From NCBI GenBank assembly GCA_027924585.1, contig BSBM01000486.1, positions 48,004,001 through 48,068,000 of the forward strand: a stretch of 64,000 nt of DNA, written 5' to 3'. Under the pieces are notes generated by a model. That model had not been told where the DNA came from, made no database searches, and saw only the letters and a list, made by a program, of their open reading frames with translations. The position numbers and the translations under genes were made by a program. This document shows positions 44,021 to 55,050 of this stretch, piece by piece (positions within the stretch are counted from its first letter, which is position 1; the number at the start of each line of letters is the position of its first letter). Source of the stretch: Larix kaempferi. Taxonomy: Eukaryota > Streptophyta > Pinopsida > Pinales > Pinaceae.

Positions 44021-46108
44021 CTGTTTTCTGATGCTTTGAGCTCTTTTGAACTATGCTATACACTCCTGGACAGATTCAATTCAATTTTCTCCGAGCAAGT
44101 GATTTTACAGGTCACAACAATTTTTAGCAATGTTTAAACCACTTGCATAAACTAACAAACGCCTTCTGTGTAAAAACTGAGCATTACAGATAGATCTGTG
44201 AGTCTTTTCGATGCTATTTCCTGTATTTTCTGATGTTTAAAGACATTAGGTCATGAGAGGAAACAGTCCATGCACATGCCTCATACCGGGCCTCAGATAG
44301 CTATTTCTGTGGTGAATTTCTTATTTTATGATCTATTCTATCTTCTTCAGCAACCAATTTCTCCAGAAAATCATGCAGCGAAAAAGACCCAAATTTTCCA
44401 GCTATAAGGGTTTATAACGGAATACCTGTCAATTGCTCATCTACCGTGGCTTACAGCTTCGTTTTGGGGTGTCAACGATCTCCTCTTATGAGCACAAGTG
44501 TCCTCCTGTCGTTTCTTTAACTGCTGGTGAATGAATTCGGAAGCCCTAATTTTCGCTGGCGATTAAACACACCTGTCTCTTTTTCTCAGCAACAAAATCC
44601 ACCGTTTAGTAGTGAGCTCTCCTTCACAAACACTACTCTCCTGCAATGATGCGTGTAATAAGAGGAATTTGACAGCTAAACCGGGATTTGTTGGTTTATG
44701 TGCAACTGATCCCGCATACCATGCAATGATGAGCTTGTTTTACTTCGTGACGAGCAACCAACAAAAATCATGCTCAAACTACTGCAAACACGTGTTAGAA
44801 CACTCACACAAGGCGATTAGACACTCCCATTCTGCATCATGATTGAAATCGGTTCGAAAATTGAAAAAAACACAGGCCACGATATTCCTGTAGCGCGCTC
44901 TTTGTTAAACTTTTGTATAGCGCTACAAGAATAACTTTTAGGCCAAAATTTAGCAGTTTTTTAACTTTTTGCTAATTTGTCGAAGGTTTTGGCAGTTTTT
45001 TTAGTTTAAGAAATAAGTTTAACTGTTCTCTAAGACATTAATGATTCTACTTTTGAAAATATGACTCTCATTGACCCCCTTTACAATATAAAAAATCACC
45101 AAAATCAAATAAAATATGAAAAGACTGGGTTCCAAACTTATTCAATCACCCATGAAGTTTCTAAGATGACTAAAAGTAAAACTTAAAATCAAAAAATTTA
45201 ACTGAAGTAGATTCAAACACAAACCAAAAATGGAGAAAAATTTACTGACTTAACAGAGCCAACATAAGACTTGTTGATAGAAGGCATGAAATTTGGTTTT
45301 GAGAGAATGCGCATCATTCGTGAGTCGATTATTTCTATGGCATGTTGCTTCTCAATTTACATTGATGTATACTATCTATTTTTTTTCATTATTCCCGCCG
45401 GTAATGTAGATACACTCAGTATACTTTATTTTTATGTTTGTGGATGGAAGCTGAATAAGAGGAAAACAATCGAGCCAATCAACAAAATATTCGGTCGGAT
45501 AACCCAATTGATGCAAGTGGCTCGATCACCAATAACAGTTCCAATGAAGAATGATGCTCTGTATTTTATTTTTATGTTAATGCAAGTTGTTGTAGCTTGT
45601 TGTATATTTTGAAATAATTGTCTGTGAAAATCAGACATTTTGTATAATATGTATTGGACATAGTGTCTAATTCAAAGACGAGTTACCAATAAGTGTAACA
45701 ATAATTACATGCATGTTTCCATTTTGATTATTGTTGTCTCTATGTTGTCGTATTTTGTATGACAAAGGCACTCTTATTGATATATAATCAAATAAAAAAT
45801 TTTATTCTATTGCATTCTTCAATATTATTGTCAAATATTACATGTGAAATGGTACATTGGTAAAAAAAATTCAAGAAAAAAATGTGTATTTTCATTCAAG
45901 ATGGAGCAAAAATAAATTCTTCAATGCCATACACCGGTCATAAATGGTACATTGGTAATTAAATGAATGGATGATTAAATATTACAATACATTCTTGATC
46001 TATGATATAATAAATTAATCGAAACAAACGATTTCAATAATTAAAATTGAAGTGAATTTTACTATAAACAAATATTTCAATTTAAAATTAATAATGAAAT
46101 TTTAAAAA

Positions 46109-46115
46109 AATAAAA

Positions 46116-46146
<31 letters not shown>
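46109..46146. repeat. (AT)n microsatellite
   Basis: A run of alternating A and T of about 38 bp in an AT-rich stretch, directly before the palindromic motif array. Confidence 0.9.
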
Positions 46147-46199
46147 GAATGAAATATCAGTATCCATTCTTCAAAGAATCATATTCGGTGCATTTAGTA

Positions 46200-46785
46200 A
46201 TATATGTTGCACCGGAGCTCCTATACTAACATTGTGCACAGGTGCGCATAAACGAATATTATGCATTGGTGCATGTATAACATTGAGCACCGGTGCGTTT
46301 TATTTTATGAATCACACCGGTGCATCTAGATTGCTTATGCGAACTGAGAACGATCAAAGCTTATGCCCACCGGTTTTTAGTTTTTAAGCCTGATGGTGTA
46401 TTTGATGTGTTAAACTGCATCGGGTCATGTTGATAGTTTGTAAGCATCGGTGTGTTTTAGTATTAAACACACCGGTGCATTCATGTATGAAATGCATCGG
46501 TGCGGCCTGATAATTGTACAACACCATTAAATTTAAAAATAATGGAAAAATATACAGTGTGTATGCTATAAAATATCACACCGCTGCATTTATGTTGTAC
46601 GGACTCACCGATGTGTATATGCTATACTCAAGGACTGGTATGATGTTAATATTTGATTCTTTCCGGTGATTTTTCTGGTCGAGTGCACTGGTGCATATGT
46701 TCTAATCATCCAGCTCCAGTGCGTAATAGTAAAAAATGCATCGGCACGTATAAATTCAGTTGTGTGCACCGATAAACTAACCTCC
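46200..46785. repeat. Array of about 16 CACCGGTGC-type palindromic motifs
   Basis: Variants of the self-complementary sequence GCACCGGTGC recur about every 20-40 bp, for example near 46208, 46228, 46287, 46316, 46445, 46471, 46494, 46578, 46607, 46686, 46713 and 46766. Many are exact or one base off. Subterminal repeats of this sort bind the transposase of CACTA elements (TnpA in En/Spm). The motif's palindromic form means each site can bind in either orientation. Confidence 0.65.
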
Positions 46786-46966
46786 ACTAAAACCTCCGGC
46801 CACCGAGTAGTTTTTAGTTATAAAATGTATCTATTATGACCTCCATAAAAACATCTGCTACCATTGGAAGAGGTAGTAGTAGATGTTTTTTTGACAATTT
46901 TTTCCTATCTTGTAATGCTAAAAAAATCTGCTATGACCTCTGCTACAGGGCATTTTCCTTGTAGTC

Positions 46967-48448
46967 AAAATTGGAAATTCATAGTAGAAATAACATAATT
47001 AAGAAATATTTCAAAATGAAAAAATAGAATTACCACAACAATAGACAATTGTAGATAACATAATATCACAATAGCATTACCTTTGATGAAAGCAATGTTC
47101 GCTTGCCTCTTTTGAGGGACTAGCTCCAATTACAAAATACTTCACAAGACATCTTGTTATATTTTTTCTACTCATATGTATAGCTTCTAGTGAAGGAGCT
47201 TTCTAGTAGGTGAAACCTTCTAGTAAGCATTCTTAGTGAAGAAACTTTCTAGTAGGTGGAACCTTCTAGTAAGTCTTCTTACAATTATTGCTTTTACACT
47301 ATATATACTTTATTGGATTTGTTTGATATAGATGCCCTCAATACATAACAAGCTATCTATTTAAGGGGGTTAAGATAGGACCCTAACAATTCACAATTGT
47401 CCAACCAAACATTTTCACATAATACTTGTTGGATATATTACATTACAATCTTGACGTGTTGTGGTTCTTTTATATTAGAACACATAATAATGTAAGCATA
47501 ATAATTATTAGTTTAATTTACACCTTTATTGAATCCATTTAAAATAGGCATGGATACCTTGGTACATGGTATCCATTAATCAGTCTAACCCTCCTTTATA
47601 TATGGTAAGTAAACCTTCAAATTGTGGGATATAACATTGGTTAACCAAGTTCACCTACATCATTCTTAGCACAATTGGTGACTTTGGTAGATTGCTTTAT
47701 TCATGGAAGAAATCATGTTAGAAATGTGACATGAAAGTGATCTGTTACATATGTAAAAGGAAAATGAATATCATTGATGAATTATGTCAATGTAATCAAC
47801 ATTATATATATATATATCACCTATCAAATGTGGATACACACAATTTGTATGTATTAGTGAACTTACTATTATTTCATTTAAATCATTTCAAAGTTATATT
47901 TAAAAATAATTTAGTTGAATACACATTGAAATAGAAATAATAAATGGTGTATGTTGATGGTATACATATATATATAGTATTATTATTTGTTAATTGAGTC
48001 TAGCTCGAGTAGTTGTAGGATGGAGTATTATCCTCTACACCTGGATTTTATTCTCATAAGTAACATGATGAAATCTTAATGAGTATATTGTTTTATAAGA
48101 TTCAAACCGAGATCTTAAAATTATTATTATAATAAATTTATGTTCAAATGTATGTAAGGCTCGTCTCGAATCCCTATCTAAATTCTACTTAACATTTAAC
48201 CATTTACCCATTCTCAATATAAATTGTAGAACGAAATTGTGCATTTTATTTGTAAAAGAAAGATAATACTTCCTTCCTGCAACTTAATATTTTCAAATGA
48301 GGGTGTGCACATTAAAATAGATCTAGATTCAGTACATATTACAAGTTCAATGTAAACGACAAATGTGGATCACCCGCTTCACTAAACCAAATAAAATCAC
48401 TACATAAATTTCAATACAAAAGAAAATTTAAGAAAAGAAATACAGGTT
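46967..48448. other. AT-rich region without a recognised gene
   Basis: Contains a 46-bp direct repeat at 47190-47281, a phrase AGGACCCTAACA near 47390 that resembles an LTR end, and a short (AT)n run near 47805. No coding feature is supported. Confidence 0.5.
47190..47281. repeat. 46-bp tandem repeat, two copies
   Basis: GTGAAG[G/A]A...CTTTCTAGTAGGTG and CCTTCTAGTAAG recur with a 46-bp period (47190 and 47236), with a few mismatches. Each unit itself holds two versions of CTTCTAGTA. Confidence 0.8.
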
Positions 48449-49920
48449 TGTGATGGTCGATCCAGTAGTTGAAGAAGTCACCAGAGGGGTTTCCCCTTAA
48501 TCCGATCCAATATTTCAACAATTTTACCTAAGGACTCCTCGGTTGACCTCCCTACCACACTGGGAGTAATCTTCTTCCTCCCAGTCCCCCGAGAAAATAG
48601 GGGGCCACAAAGAACATACAAGCCCAAAAACTCAGAAGAGGAATCCCAGTATCCAAAGTAATTCTCAACCAAACTCACAGAGATCACACTATTCTCAAAT
48701 TTCCATGACGGAATCCATCCAGCATTAGGGAGCAAGAGATATTTTCCTCTTCATTCTTCCCTTCTTAAATAGAAAATTCTTGGACGACATGTGTCATCTC
48801 ATGCAAAATTAATTAATTTATTAATTTTCTAATCTTCATTCTCATGAAACCATTTGTCACTTTCACATGATAGTGCACATAAGTTCCTCAATTCTCTCCT
48901 AGTTGTCTCTTTAGTCTAAAATCCCAACCCTAAATCAGTGGGTGCATGTGGAGTTAAGCTCGTGAATATCTACCAATCTAGATTTGCTCCAAAAATCAAA
49001 TATCTCTTATTTATTTATTTTTTATATTTATTCAATGCATGCCTTCCTAAATCAGTGGGTGCACATGTAGTCTACCTCAAATGCCCCTCTTTAATATTTG
49101 CTCAATTAAAATACTTTTTCATTTAATTATTCTCAAATTTAATTTTAACATATGCATAATTCAAATATGTGTCTAAATATGTTAGTGCAACTATGCAAGT
49201 AGTTCCATGTATTGTCGTTGTCTAGGTACTACGTCTATGGGTCCTTCTGACAACTTTCTTGTCCTTGTCCTCGTGTGGGGAATGAGATGTAGCGATTAGG
49301 AATCATTATCGTAATCATCCGACTACATTTCTATGGAGACTAATGGCTATTGAGGAATAAGATCTTCTTATTGTGCGCCCCTCAACACATCGTACACGAC
49401 CAAATCGTGATGGCCTTGCCCATACAGCACATGCTACCCGAGTGCACTGATAGGACTTCTGACTCATGCGTGGAATGTTATTTCAGAGCCGACAGACCAT
49501 CGTCGTACCCTATGTATGTTTCTCGTTCTTTATGACCCCCATTTTATTCCATTTGAGAGTCAGTCGGTAATTCATTTTACTTGCAAGTGCACACACTCAA
49601 AGTGCACATTAGTAGCACAGCACCATATTAAGTATATCATCATGCATTATTCATCTTTACTCATTTCTATCTAAACAAGTGGCATTTATTCACATCTATG
49701 GAATAAAAATCATCATTTTTCTTTCATTCATTCATAACATAATATTTAATTCATATTTCTCAATCAATCGAGCATAATCATCATTTGCTTGTCAATCAAC
49801 AAATTTTATTCAAATAATAAAGAATAACACATTTTTCAAGTTTATTTGACTAGGTCACTTCAATACAAGTTCCCTCAAAATCTAGTCAATCAATTGTGTC
49901 AAAGGATGGCGTTACATACA
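48449..49920 (-). mobile_element. 3' LTR of element H, minus strand (about 1.47 kb)
   Basis: The right edge is well placed: the plus strand reads GTTACATACA then CCCCCTCTTA, so on the minus strand a polypurine tract TAAGAGGGGG is followed by TGTATGTAAC. A minus-strand TATA-like TATTTAAG lies at about 48772-48765. The left edge (TGTGATGG, 48449) is tentative. A short frame, 48735-48478, lies where the 5' part of the transcript would be. Confidence 0.5.
48478..48735 (-). CDS. Short ORF in the R/U5 part of the H LTR (85 codons)
   Basis: Begins MLPNAGWIPSWKFENSV and includes ENYFGYWDSSSEFLG and a basic stretch RGTGRKK. It starts about 30-40 bp after the minus-strand TATA-like box, so it would be the first ORF of a transcript from this LTR. 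No known domain was recognised. It may simply be open by chance. Confidence 0.3.
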   Translation of the reverse strand: MLPNAGWIPSWKFENSVISVSLVENYFGYWDSSSEFLGLYVLCGPLFSRGTGRKKITPSVVGRSTEESLGKIVEILDRIKGKPLW

Positions 49921-49930
49921 CCCCCTCTTA
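49921..49930 (-). promoter_or_regulatory. H polypurine tract
   Basis: TAAGAGGGGG on the minus strand, directly upstream of the LTR start. Confidence 0.6.
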
Positions 49931-52002
49931 TTAAAAATTCCATCCCGAATTTAATTGTGTTCTCGTACATTCGATGCTAGGCTCCACTTTCATTTCATGT
50001 TCTCATATTCCTATCATTCTCTTCTATTTTTATCAAACAACCATGGCCATAAGCACTAGTGGTTCTACCATCACTGGTTTTCTATTTCATCCAACATGGT
50101 TCCAACACATCCTCGGGGACTCAATCATGATTTCATGTAATTTAAATCCAATAATAATTTCAATAATTGTTAATACCAACATAGATTTTCTACACCTCCT
50201 AGTCATCTGCAAAGATCTGTGATATCCAATTAAACTATAATCTAGATCACATCAGTACCCACACTATAGGTACCCGATCAAAATCCAAGTAAGAATTCAA
50301 ATATATTTGACTAACCTCTTCCATGAAGTGAGAAGATAAACATCATACAATATTCGGTAAGATACATATTGGTAGTTATAATCATGAATTATTGGTTCAA
50401 GGGAGACTATCCCATCATCACAAATCCATGCATAAGTCATTCAATATTCCCATAAGACTACTTCCAAATCCATAATTTTTAATAAAATTGATTCTCAACT
50501 TGATACGAAAGTGTCATAACTTAGCGACTTAGATGAACATATTGAATTTAACTACCTGGTCATTTCGTTAGCGCCATAATGTCCAAGTCAAGGTGCTCAT
50601 ATTTTCCTTACCTCATTTTATCATTTCCATGATCATATGACTCCTCTGGAAGACTTTCCAAGTCACATCCTATATATCAATATAGTCTCATCATGTCTTG
50701 TCTCAAGGACCACTAGTATTTTCATATAGGTTTCACCATGTTATGTGGTTAGCATAAATGCGTTCAACTTATCATGTTGATAGTCTCCATACTTTTTTTT
50801 TTTTTAAAGATCGTCCTTATTTGACCTTTTCAGTAGGTTTGTCAAGTTACACGTTCCACATTATCATGTGAGGGTCAAGTGAAATTTGTAGTTTTTCATT
50901 TTCGTTATCAGTCTCATCATGATAAAAAAAAACAATGTGATCATGTTCATCTCATGAGGTTGGTCACTTCGGTATCTCTTTTTTCAATTTTTGAGTCTAA
51001 TTCACCCTCTAGACTATCTATCAAATTCTCGAAAAGTATATGCATTTTGCATTGTGATGGCTAAAACTCACCAAGTTTGCCTCCTTCGTTAACTATCCCT
51101 ACTGTCACACTTTATCCATTATGCCATTCCCCATATACCTCTTTATCTTACTATTCGGGTTCCCCTTTCTTTCCAAGAATATGAAAATATCATATCATTT
51201 ATGCCAAATAAATAACAATGATCGTCTATCAACTTAAGTGCAAAGGAACATTAAGAAACACACTGTAATCACCAATGATCCTCTTCCACATCTCATCATT
51301 TAATTGAGTTACTTCTTTCTTCTTAAGAAACTTGTGTAACCACAATCATAAAAAATTTTATCACAATCAATTTCTTGTGAAGGAATGTTCTCTAATGAAT
51401 TTTCATACTCTAGTTCACAATTGGCCATTTTGACATCCACAATTCCTTCTACCTCTAGTAGGTATTCAAAGACATGTTGTTCCTCTTGTATCCTTGAGCA
51501 TCATCATTTTCCATGTATAGGGTATTCCTCAAACACCACCAAATACAAATGGTCTTATCCAAGGAACATCTTCCCAAGACTCATCTTTCCTTGGTGTACA
51601 TTTAACACATTTATCCTCATTCCCACTATACTCCATGTCACCCTCACATTGTCTTTCATCTGCATGTTGTATGGAATCCATTATCAATATTGTTCACTTC
51701 ATGATTATAGCACCTGGTTCTCTAGTCACATTCATCATAATTAATGTCATGCACTAATGTTTTTCTTATCTAAATGTAGCACATTCATTTTTGCTAGTCA
51801 AAGTCAAGGTCATGAAATTTTATTTTATTTTATACCTTGAAAACAATAGCTGCGTTTTACATTTCTTTACAACCGAAGATGAATTCATCCAATATCAATT
51901 TCTTCCATTCCACAATTCTATTACACTTATATAATTACAAACAATAGCTATACCTTAAAATAACAATTAGGTATCCAATCCCCTTTTCAACAAACATATA
52001 TA
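49931..52002. other. Probable 3' internal region of H, no gene recognised
   Basis: AT-rich, with many short frames but none with a known domain. A run of 15 T residues lies near 50789. It adjoins the H polypurine tract, so it is probably the decayed 3' internal part of H. Element I is inserted at its right end. Confidence 0.4.
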
Positions 52003-52007
52003 ACCTT

Positions 52008-52384
52008 TGTTAGGAACCCATGTCAACCCTTCTCTTTACTTTGTTAGTATATTGTTGTTGGACGCATATGCTTTGTAAGTTGTCATGTAGTATTATATGT
52101 TGATCCATAGTTTTTATTACCCATAGTATTGATCCATAGTATTGGACGCATATGCTTTGTAACTCATCCCATAGTATTATATGTTCCATGGTATTGATCC
52201 ATAGTATTGGCACCTAGACTTAGTGTATAAGATTGTGTTGAGGCCAATGAAGGCATCGTGAAGTTATTTGTATCGAGCTTGCTCAAAGGAGGTTTCCCCC
52301 TCGAAGTGGCCCATGATCAATAAAAATATTATGTGATCTAATATATCGTGCATTTTATCAACTAATTGTTGCAGGTTCCTCACA
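52008..52384 (+). repeat. I 5' LTR (377 bp)
   Basis: Contains repeated phrases CCATAGTATTG and GACGCATATGCTTTGTAA, a TATAAG box near 52220 and a poly(A) signal AATAAA at 52319-52324. It differs from the 3' LTR at many scattered positions, so the insertion is older than E. Confidence 0.93.
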
Positions 52385-52386
52385 TT

Positions 52387-52398
52387 TGGTATCAGAGC
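52387..52398 (+). promoter_or_regulatory. I primer binding site, tRNA-iMet
   Basis: Perfect TGGTATCAGAGC, two bases after the 5' LTR. Confidence 0.95.
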
Positions 52399-52849
52399 AC
52401 TTTCTTGGGCTTGTTGGGTGGAATTTCTGCCAAAAACTTTCCGCATTTGTATTTGTTCATAGCAATCCCATTTTTCATATTTCATTCCTGAGGACCCTAC
52501 CCCAAATTCCACTTCCCAAAGCCAAAAATCCCACATTTGTCTACTTAGGGTTTGCCATAACTTCTTCGATTTTCACCCAATCACCTTCAAATTTTGCCAT
52601 AGTGTTCATTTCCTATTTTTGCTTCTTTGTCTCTCTTTGACAAATTTTCCCATTCTTTCATCCCGCTTCTGAAATCCGCATTTTTTGCTTCCCTATCCAT
52701 CAGAAAGTGTCCAAAACCTAGTCAAACCCCAATTACCCATCAGATTTTCCCCAAATCCAAATTTCCCTTTACTAAAGAAGCTTTTGTTTTTGTTTTTCTA
52801 CCCATTCACAAAAAAAAACTCCTGGTTATGGTTGTCACCTGCACAGGAG

Positions 52850-53532
52850 CACAAATCATGGAGGAAGAACTTGCAGCCCTCAAAACCAAACTCCAAGATC
52901 TAGATGAAAAATTTCTTAGCCTCCATCTTTAGCATTCATCCATGAACAATAAACGACAGCTAGAATCTTCTGTAGACACTGGGTTTTCTTCTTCCAACAA
53001 TTTTTGTAGGCTGAAGCTTTGTTTTCCTCGCTTCAGTTGTAATAATCCGATTGGATGGATATACCAGGCAGAACAATATTTCAGTCTGCATAAGACTTTT
53101 GAGGTACACAAAGTTCCACTTGCATCCTTTCATTTGGAACAGGAAGCCCTTCAATGGTACCATTGGTACATCAAGGCTCATGACGAGCCCCAATAGACAG
53201 ATTTTTTCCAACTCCTTTTGCAACGATTTGGTCCTAGTTCTTTTGATGACTTCATAGGAGCACTCACTAAACTTCACCAAATTGGCACTATGAGAGAGTA
53301 TCAGACAGAATTTGAGAAACCGGCCAATCACACAGAAGGATTGTCTGATGAATTCTACAGGAGTTGTTTTATCAGTGGTCTCATGGCTGAAATCCACTCA
53401 AAGGTTAAATTGTTCTGTCCCAACACAATGATGGAAGTCCTAGGGTTGGCTAAGTTGGCAGAGGACAAGATCATAGCCCAATGGCGCTCCAAATCCACTT
53501 TTGTTCCATTCAGAAATATGGTTTCCCAATGA
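52850..53532 (+). pseudogene. I gag
   Basis: The plus-strand gag starts near 52858 (MEEELAALKTKLQDLDEKF), has a stop at about 52930, then NPIGWIYQAEQYFSLHKTF, LEQEALQWYHWY, a stop near 53195, and FGPSSFDDFIGALTKLHQ, LSDEFYRSCFISGL and LGLAKLAEDKI. This is the chromovirus Gag core in its usual order. Two in-frame stops and a short frame change make it non-functional. The end of gag reaches the knuckle frame at 53575. Confidence 0.8.
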
Positions 53533-53574
53533 CCTCCCATCACGCCAACTCCTTGACCAACTCCTATCAAGCAT

Positions 53575-54042
53575 TTGTCTGATGCAGAGATGCAGGCACG
53601 TAGAGAAAAAGGGCTTTGTTATAATTGTGATGAGAAATTCACTTGGGGACATAGATGTGTTGAGAAACAACTCTATCTCTTGTATGTGGATTCTCCGCCT
53701 GCCTTTGAACTTGGTGAAGAAGCTCCAGATACCATAGATGATCAGGTTGGCATTCAACAGTCGCCTGTTGACCCTCCATCTTCAGACGACCACCCAGAGA
53801 TATCTCTCCATGATTTAGACGGATTCACCACCCCACAAACAATGTGGGTCAGGGGTTACTTCAAGAAGCTCCCTCTTACCATACTCATTGATTCTGGTAG
53901 CACTTATAACTTCATTGACCCTCGGATCACCAAACAGGATGATTTTTTTGTCCATCCTTGCTCCAACTTTGAAGTCATGATTGCCAATGGGGGCACCTTA
54001 CCTTGCAAGGGGAAGTGGCGCAATGTGCATATTTCTATGTAA
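53575..54042 (+). CDS. I zinc knuckle and aspartic protease fragment
   Basis: An open frame of 155 codons. The zinc knuckle CYNCDEKFTWGHRC lies at 53617-53658, followed by an acidic spacer, then the protease: MWVRGYFKKLPLTILIDSG, with the active-site DSGSTYNF near 53890. The frame ends at a stop at 54040, before the end of a normal protease. The next part (VVLGAQWL near 54090) continues in another frame. In the parent element it would cut Gag-Pol. Confidence 0.75.
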   Translation: MSDAEMQARREKGLCYNCDEKFTWGHRCVEKQLYLLYVDSPPAFELGEEAPDTIDDQVGIQQSPVDPPSSDDHPEISLHDLDGFTTPQTMWVRGYFKKLPLTILIDSGSTYNFIDPRITKQDDFFVHPCSNFEVMIANGGTLPCKGKWRNVHISM

Positions 54043-54300
54043 GATTATAAACTACACTCTGACATGTTTTCCTTGTGCTTAGGAGGATGTGATGTGGTTT
54101 TGGGTGCTCAATGGTTATGCACACTTGACCCCATCTTATGGGGTTTTTTTGAACTTTGGATGTAGTTTTCAGTCAATGGGAAAAAACACACATTAACGGG
54201 CTTACAACCAGGATCTCTCCACATCATCAGTTCACATCGCCTAGAAAATATCCTTAAGAAGACTTCACATGCTATCATCGCTCAGCTCCATTCCATTCGT

Positions 54301-55050
54301 ATGCACCCATCATCAGGCTCCACTACTCCTTTGAATCTACAACAAATTTTGGATAGATATGCAGGTGTCTTTGCTGAACCAGTGGGATTGCCACCTTCAA
54401 GAGCCCTTTCCGGTAATAATTTAGTCGCCTCTACATATGAGAAGGAAATGATGGCTATTTTGCATTCAGTACAGAAGTGGCAGCCATACCTATTAGGGAA
54501 TCATTTCTCCATCAAGAATGATCACCAGAGTCTAAAATATTTCCTAGAACAACGGGTCTCCTAGTGCAACTAAAATGGGTTTGCAAACTCACGGGTTATG
54601 CTTATGAGATCACTTACAAGAAGGGTAAGGACAATCTGGCAGCGGATGCTCTTTCTCACAATTTGATGACCAAGTTTCTCCTTTAGCTATTTCTATGCCT
54701 ATTTGGTTTCAATATGTTCAACGGGGATATGTCTTCTATGAACTCCATGCTTCTCTATCGACGGGGCACTCTGGGTTCCTCAAAACCTATGAGCAGGCAC
54801 AGTATAACTTGTTTTGGCAGGGAATGAAAAGGACAATTCAATAGATGGTGGTTGTATGTGATACTTTTCAGGTCAACAAGGGTGAAACAACACTCCTTTC
54901 GGGATTGCTCAAACCCTTTCCCATCCCTGCATGGATTTGGACAGATATTTCTATGGATTTCCTTAAAGGGCTCCGGTAGTACAATACTGCATCTAAAATG
55001 ACTCCATATGAAGCAATCTATGGTCAGGAACTGCTAGTTCTTCTTCCCTA
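54301..55050 (+). pseudogene. I pol remnants: RT deleted, RNase H and integrase pieces
   Basis: 54301-54405 encodes the linker before RT (LQQILDRYAGVFAEPVGLPPSR). The frame then jumps directly to the second half of RNase H (NNLVASTYEKEMMAILHSVQ, IKNDHQSLKYFLEQRVS). All RT motifs, including YxDD, are missing. After a frameshift come KGKDNLAADALSHN and a damaged integrase finger (GHSGFLKTYEQAQ, then VVCDTFQ with the second Cys changed). DISMDFLKGL near 54945 is followed at once by YNTASKMTPYEAIYGQ, so the core between the first Asp and the end is gone. Confidence 0.8.

Larger units (their letters stand above)
31288..45255 (-). mobile_element. Element E: complete Tat-type Gypsy with ORF-bearing LTRs, 13968 bp
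   Basis: LTRs at 31288-35140 (3853 bp) and 41424-45255 (3832 bp) share TGTTTGTG...TTAACA ends and are nearly identical by eye. A perfect 5-bp target duplication, GAGCC, lies at 31283-31287 and 45256-45260. A tRNA-Asp-type primer site follows the right LTR, so transcription runs right to left. The internal order is gag, protease, RNase H-like domain, RT, degenerate RNase H, integrase. Each LTR contains a long sense ORF. One frameshift and two stops interrupt pol. The high LTR similarity suggests a recent insertion. Confidence 0.95.
41424..45255 (-). repeat. E 5' LTR (3832 bp)
   Basis: The 5' LTR in the element's orientation, nearly identical to 31288-35140. It is flanked on the right by GAGCC. 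In transcription order it holds about 1.25 kb of upstream sequence, a TATAAAAT box at 44020-44011, the LTR ORF, and about 0.67 kb to the primer site. Confidence 0.95.
45261..46966 (-). mobile_element. CACTA-like DNA transposon end
   Basis: The right terminus reads CATTTTCCTTGTAGTC (46951-46966). On the minus strand this is GACTACAAGGAAAATG, one base from the CACTACAAG[A/G]AAAAT ends of plant CACTA (En/Spm) transposons. Left of it lie a short hairpin (about 46855-46885) and a dense array of CACCGGTGC-like motifs. The interior frames at 45271-45612 were not recognised. The left end was not found; it may lie left of element E or be lost. Confidence 0.5.

Noticed and set aside
45271-45612. 113-codon plus-strand frame right of E
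   Set aside because: No recognisable domain; hydrophobic, AT-driven composition. It might be part of a CACTA transposase, but nothing supports it.
46200-46785. Possible CRISPR-like array of spaced repeats
   Set aside because: Motifs are only about 10 bp, vary in sequence and spacing, and lie in plant DNA beside a CACTA-like end.
47155-47392. Possible solo LTR (TGTTATATT...CCCTAACA)
   Set aside because: Flanking 5-mers do not match (CATCT and ATTCA), and no TATA, primer or polypurine context supports it.
49350-49535. Plus-strand frame of 61 codons in the H LTR
   Set aside because: Runs against the direction of the element and shows no domain.
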